A program made the translations under genes and the position numbers. A DNA stretch of 19,434 bases from an uncultured Clostridium sp. (GTDB lineage Bacteria > Bacillota > Clostridia > Lachnospirales > Lachnospiraceae): the NCBI GenBank assembly GCA_900538475.1, contig UPYT01000034.1:1-19434 (forward strand). Direction: 5' to 3'. This document shows positions 15,918-19,434 of the stretch, piece by piece. Position 1 is the first letter of the stretch. Every line of letters begins with the position of its first letter. The notes beneath the pieces were generated by a model. It saw nothing but the letters and a program-made list of their open reading frames with translations. It made no database searches and was not told the DNA's origin.

Positions 15918-16721
15918 TTACAGCTCCAGAATCTCTCCGTCATCAGGAACGAACAGATTTCCATGATAATACTGTTTTCCTTCATTCAGGTAAAGCTCTT
16001 TTCTGCGTCCTACAGACTTGTCCTCCGTATGCCAGAGTACCAGATTGCCGATGTGGAGCTCCTCCGCCAGACGGGCAGCGTCCATAACCGTGCTGTGGTG
16101 CTTTTCATAAGGCTTGAATCGCTCCCGTTCACCGTAAAGACAGAAGGCCTCGTGAAGCAGCCAGTCGCTTCCCTCAACATAGGGAGCACAGATGGGATTG
16201 TAGGGCTCGTCGCCGACACAGGTCAGCTTTTTCCCATTTTTTAAAGTGGTAGTAAAGCCGAATTGCCGCGCTTTGGTAGAGTGAATATCAAAAAAAGTAA
16301 CCTCGTAGTCCATGATGGAAAGCGTTTCCCCGTCATGAACAGGAATCAGATGAATCCGGTCACCAATGAGTCGGTAAAATTTGCCCTGAAGAGTCAGACG
16401 GCAGAATGTGTCAATCGTAGAGGTCAACTGATCGTGGCAGTAAATGTTCAGATCGCCGTCGTAGGTGCCATTTAACATACGGGTAGCAATAAAGCGTACC
16501 ATCCAGACTACGCCAAGAAGGTGATCCGTATGCTCATGGGTGACAAAGAGATCATGGATCTGGGAATACTGGACGTTCATTTTGTCAAGAATCTGCAGAA
16601 TACCGTTGCCGCCGCCGGCGTCCACCATGAAAAAGCGATCTTCATTGCGAATGGAAAAGCAGGTATTGTAATAATGAATAACAGCGGCATTTCCCGTGCC
16701 GAATACGTATAATTGTTCCAT
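15918..16721 (-). CDS. Metallo-beta-lactamase-fold hydrolase, RNase Z-like
   Basis: A 267-aa soluble protein with the metal-binding motif THEHTDH (His62, His64, Asp66, His67), Asp171 in VGDEPYNP, LLHEAF, an HHST segment at 208-211 and His231 in LVLWHTED. The order resembles the RNase Z/ElaC branch of the fold. It is shorter than tRNase Z and I see no exosite arm insertion, so tRNA 3' processing is uncertain; it may act as a phosphodiesterase on another substrate. AAGGAG precedes the ATG. It diverges from fbp across 95 nt and precedes the M23 gene on the same strand. Confidence 0.85.
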   Translation of the reverse strand: MEQLYVFGTGNAAVIHYYNTCFSIRNEDRFFMVDAGGGNGILQILDKMNVQYSQIHDLFVTHEHTDHLLGVVWMVRFIATRMLNGTYDGDLNIYCHDQLTSTIDTFCRLTLQGKFYRLIGDRIHLIPVHDGETLSIMDYEVTFFDIHSTKARQFGFTTTLKNGKKLTCVGDEPYNPICAPYVEGSDWLLHEAFCLYGERERFKPYEKHHSTVMDAARLAEELHIGNLVLWHTEDKSVGRRKELYLNEGKQYYHGNLFVPDDGEILEL

Positions 16722-16751
16722 AGGATGGGCTCCTTATCTTTTGATTAGAAC

Positions 16752-16780
16752 TTTTCATTTACTTCAGATTATGTTACTAT
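16752..16780 (+). promoter_or_regulatory. Candidate promoter of fbp
   Basis: TTTTCA at 16752-16757 and TACTAT at 16775-16780 with 17-bp spacing, plus an extended -10 TG at 16772-16773. Both hexamers are weak. The 95-nt divergent gap must also hold the minus-strand promoter for the MBL-fold gene, which I could not place. Confidence 0.35.
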
Positions 16781-16816
16781 ATTTGTTAGAGAAAATCAAC
16801 CTGGGGAGGATTGAAA

Positions 16817-18754
16817 ATGAGAGATTTGGCATATCTGAAGCTGCTGGCAAAGGAATATCCAAGTCTGAAGGCAGCATCCAGTGAAATTATCAATCTGATA
16901 GCGATCTGCGGCCTGCCCAAGGGCACGGAATATTTTTTCAGTGATCTGCATGGTGAATATGAGGCATTTATTTATCTGCTGCGCAGCGCGTCTGGAATTA
17001 TCAGGGAGAAGATCCGGGCAACCTACGGCTATATTATTCCGGAGGAGGAGCAGATGGAGCTGGCAAACCTGATTTATTATCCGGATCGGAATTTGAACAA
17101 GATTATTCAGCAGGGGCGAGGTACGGAGGACTGGCAGAGGATTACGGTAAACAGACTGGTTCAGATCTGCAAGGAGGTATCTTCCAAATACACTCGTTCC
17201 AAGGTTCGTAAAAAAATGCCCAGAGAATTTGGCTATGTAATCGACGAGCTTCTTCATGTAGATTACAATGATGAAAATAAGCGGGTATACTATGAAGAAA
17301 TTATCCGTTCCATTATTGATACAGGAATTGCTGATAAATTTATTGTGGCTTTGTGTGAGCTGATTCAGAATCTGGCTATTGACAGTCTTCATATTATCGG
17401 AGACATTTTCGATCGAGGGCCGCGGGCGGACATTATTATGAATGAGCTGATGCATTTCCATGATGTGGATATTCAGTGGGGGAATCATGATATATCCTGG
17501 ATGGGAGCGGCGACGGGAAACCCTGCGTGTGTATGTAATGTGCTGCGGATTGCTATCAGCTACAACAGCTTCGATGTTCTGGAGGACGGCTATGGAATTA
17601 ATCTGCGCCCGCTGTCTATGTTTGCTTCAAAGGTGTACCGGGATGACCCCTGCAGCCAGTTTACGCCGAAAATTCTTGATGAAAATATATATGATGCAGT
17701 AGATCCGGGGCTGGCAGCTAAAATGCATAAAGCGATTGCTGTGATTCAGTTTAAGGTGGAAGGACAGATTATTAAGCGTCATCCCGGCTACAAGATGGAT
17801 GATCGGATTTTGCTGGAGGCGGTGGATTACAGCAGAGGTGTGGTTACGATTGAGGGAACAGAATATCCCATGCTGGATACGATGTTTCCCACCATTGATC
17901 CCAAGCATCCCCTGCGGCTGACAAAAGAAGAGGACGAGCTTTTGCACACTCTGATTATGTCCTTCCGACACAGCGGACTTCTCCACAAGCACATCCGTTT
18001 CCTCTACACCAACGGCGCCCTGTACCAGTGCCATAATGGAAATCTGCTTTACCACGGCTGCATTCCCATGCGGCCGGACGGAAGCTTTGAGGGAATGATC
18101 TGCAATGGGGAGGAGTTGACAGGAAGAGCACTTATGGATTATATTGGAGAACAGATCCACAAGGCATATTTTTTGCTGGAGGATGATCCGGAGAAGAATG
18201 GAGCCAGAGATTTTATGTGGTATCTGTGGTGCGGAGCCAAGTCGCCTGTATTCGGAAAAGATAAGATGACAACCTTTGAGCATTATTTTGTAGCGGATAA
18301 GGCAACACACAGAGAGCGGCTCAATCCTTATTATAAGCTGAGTCAGCAGGAAGATGTCTGTGATCGGATTCTTCAGGAGTTCGGACTGTACGGCGAAGGT
18401 TCCCACATTATTAATGGTCATGTGCCTGTAAAGATCAAGGATGGAGAAATGCCCGTTAAGGCTAACGGCAAGCTGTTTGTTATTGACGGAGGACTCTCCA
18501 AAGCTTATCAGAAATACACGGGAATCGCAGGCTACACGCTGATTTATAATTCCCATCACCTGGCTCTGGCGGAGCATAAGCCCTTTAATCCAGAGCAGGA
18601 AAATACGCCCAGGGTTGCGATTGTAGAAAAAATGAAAAACAGAATCATGGTAAGCGACACAGATAAGGGAAAGGAGCTGATGGCTCAGATTGAGGATTTA
18701 AAAGAGCTTTCAGCAGCCTACCGCCGGGGCGATATTAAAGAACAGGCAGATTGA
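16817..18754 (+). CDS. fbp: Fructose-1,6-bisphosphatase, class III
   Basis: Hydrolyses fructose-1,6-bisphosphate to fructose-6-phosphate in gluconeogenesis. The 645-aa length matches the Firmicutes class III enzyme. It has metallophosphatase motifs SDLHGE at 42-47, GDIFDRG at 195-201 and GNHD at 222-225, with further His residues in NGHVPVK near the C-terminus. The ATG at 16817 is 7 nt after GGGGAGG; a TTG two codons earlier is too close to that site. The stop is 16 nt before the next gene, so the two are probably co-transcribed. In known homologues manganese is required and phosphoenolpyruvate can activate; neither can be read from sequence. Confidence 0.96.
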   Translation: MRDLAYLKLLAKEYPSLKAASSEIINLIAICGLPKGTEYFFSDLHGEYEAFIYLLRSASGIIREKIRATYGYIIPEEEQMELANLIYYPDRNLNKIIQQGRGTEDWQRITVNRLVQICKEVSSKYTRSKVRKKMPREFGYVIDELLHVDYNDENKRVYYEEIIRSIIDTGIADKFIVALCELIQNLAIDSLHIIGDIFDRGPRADIIMNELMHFHDVDIQWGNHDISWMGAATGNPACVCNVLRIAISYNSFDVLEDGYGINLRPLSMFASKVYRDDPCSQFTPKILDENIYDAVDPGLAAKMHKAIAVIQFKVEGQIIKRHPGYKMDDRILLEAVDYSRGVVTIEGTEYPMLDTMFPTIDPKHPLRLTKEEDELLHTLIMSFRHSGLLHKHIRFLYTNGALYQCHNGNLLYHGCIPMRPDGSFEGMICNGEELTGRALMDYIGEQIHKAYFLLEDDPEKNGARDFMWYLWCGAKSPVFGKDKMTTFEHYFVADKATHRERLNPYYKLSQQEDVCDRILQEFGLYGEGSHIINGHVPVKIKDGEMPVKANGKLFVIDGGLSKAYQKYTGIAGYTLIYNSHHLALAEHKPFNPEQENTPRVAIVEKMKNRIMVSDTDKGKELMAQIEDLKELSAAYRRGDIKEQAD

Positions 18755-18770
18755 AACAGAAGGAGAATGA

Positions 18771-19304
18771 ATGAGTAAAAACGAATTTATCCAGGGACTG
18801 GAAGCAGCCCTGTCCGGCAATGTACCGCCGGAAACAGTTCGGGAAAACCTGATTTATTATCGGGATTATATCCGGACAGAGCTGGAAAAAGGCAGAACAG
18901 AGCAGGATATTATGGATGAACTGGGAGATCCCAGACTGATTGCCCGAACGATTATGGATACAACGCCGGGAGCTGAGGAGGGGGCATTTGAGCCTTATCA
19001 CTTCCGTGGTTTTTTTGGCGAAGGCAGTCAGACAGGCAGCTACAGCCAGGGAAGCGGATATGGTCAGGACAGTTCCTACAGCCAGAATGACGGCTATACT
19101 CAGGGAAGCGGTTCCCGTGGACATGTCCATTATTATGATCTGAATAAGTGGTACTGGAAGCTGTTGGCCGTGGTCGTGGTCGTTCTGTTTTTGATGCTGC
19201 TCTTTACACTGATTACCGGCTTTTTAAGCCTGGTGATTCCCATGCTGCCAGTATTGGGACTGATTGCAGTAATTATGTGGTTTGTAGGCGGCCGGCGCAG
19301 ATGA
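18771..19304 (+). CDS. DUF1700/HAAS-domain membrane protein with Gly/Ser/Tyr/Gln linker
   Basis: A 177-aa membrane protein. Residues 1-63 form a helical HAAS/DUF1700-type domain (EFIQGLEAAL, NLIYYRDYI, then DIMDELGDPRLIARTI). Residues 83-116 are a low-complexity linker of loose SYSQ/YTQ-GSG units. Two hydrophobic segments follow (about 130-150 and 152-173), ending in GGRRR. HAAS proteins are often paired with a PadR-like regulator; none is next to this gene. AAGGAG lies about 7 nt before the ATG, and fbp ends 16 nt upstream. Repeat element A begins 15 nt after the stop. Function is unknown. Confidence 0.85.
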   Translation: MSKNEFIQGLEAALSGNVPPETVRENLIYYRDYIRTELEKGRTEQDIMDELGDPRLIARTIMDTTPGAEEGAFEPYHFRGFFGEGSQTGSYSQGSGYGQDSSYSQNDGYTQGSGSRGHVHYYDLNKWYWKLLAVVVVVLFLMLLFTLITGFLSLVIPMLPVLGLIAVIMWFVGGRRR

Positions 19305-19319
19305 TATTCCTGTTTTTGT

Positions 19320-19434
19320 GTCATAGGAAATTGCGTTCTATGACATAAAAACGCTCCGCGAGGATCGCCATGCGGCAGAAGAGAATTTTGTCGCAGAAGC
19401 GACCCGCCGCAGGCGGAGAAGCTCGCGAGAGAGC
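19320..19434 (+). repeat. Composite palindromic intergenic repeat, right copy (element A then element B, cut by window end)
   Basis: Element A (19320-19372) has the same stem (19320-19328 with 19336-19344), with one change that gives a G-T pair, and the same tail. A linker (19373-19393) leads into element B (19394-19434), which matches positions 1-41 with a single difference (A at 19430 where the left copy has C at 37). Left and right copies overlap on B, so the full unit is likely A-linker-B-A, about 175 nt. An ATG at 19370 opens a frame that stays open through B to the window end. Confidence 0.85.

Noticed and set aside
9639..18125. TTGACAGGA occurring four times (9639, 9974, 13626 and within fbp)
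   Set aside because: Two copies are explained by -35 boxes, one lies in coding sequence and one has no good -10; likely coincidence.
17627..18577. Minus-strand open frame (316 codons) inside fbp
   Set aside because: Antisense shadow of a well-conserved enzyme, without domain or ribosome binding site.
1..19434. CRISPR array, prophage, transposon or toxin-antitoxin system
   Set aside because: No regularly spaced repeats, transposase, integrase, phage gene or small toxin pair was found on either strand.

Overview
The window reads as chromosomal core sequence from a member of the Clostridia, most likely Lachnospiraceae. I infer this from AGGAGG-type ribosome binding sites, RNase Y, a class III fructose-1,6-bisphosphatase, a recA-recX-rny order, a LexA box of the Gram-positive (GAAC-N4-GTTC) type, a secreted protein with choline-binding-like repeats, and a DUF1700/HAAS membrane protein. 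Species cannot be told from sequence reading alone.

Layout. Positions 1-278 hold part of a palindromic intergenic repeat and a probable promoter. A plus-strand block follows for branched-chain amino acids: leuB, ilvD, ilvB (285-4865). After a 151-nt leader rich in hairpins comes the serine block: serC, serA and a DUF1015 gene (5017-8637). A minus-strand subtilisin-like protease (8700-9587) converges on it. A roughly 600-nt non-coding region (9588-10197) carries a terminator, a possible small RNA, two promoters and a LexA box. It leads into recA-recX and then rny (10198-13438), which has its own promoter and a strong terminator. A secreted cell-wall-type protein (13723-14694) converges tail to tail with a minus-strand pair: an M23 peptidase and an RNase Z-like metallo-beta-lactamase-fold protein. 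Divergent from that pair is fbp followed by a HAAS/DUF1700 membrane protein (16817-19304). The window closes in a second copy of the same repeat that opens it.

How the genes fit together. IlvB and IlvD make 2-oxoacid precursors of valine and isoleucine, and LeuB acts later in the leucine branch. No ilvN, ilvC, leuA or leuCD lies here. SerA and SerC are the first two steps of serine synthesis from 3-phosphoglycerate; no serB is present and a DUF1015 gene follows instead. RecA and RecX form the recombination/SOS pair. RNase Y is the membrane-anchored mRNA decay endonuclease. Fbp supplies gluconeogenesis.

No CRISPR array, prophage, transposase, toxin-antitoxin pair, rRNA or tRNA was seen. The items most worth a second look are the composite palindromic repeat with a possible micro-ORF, the DUF1015 gene in the serine operon, the non-coding region before recA, and two ribosome binding sites buried in hairpins (rny and the M23 gene). 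Nothing here is a clear new multi-gene system.
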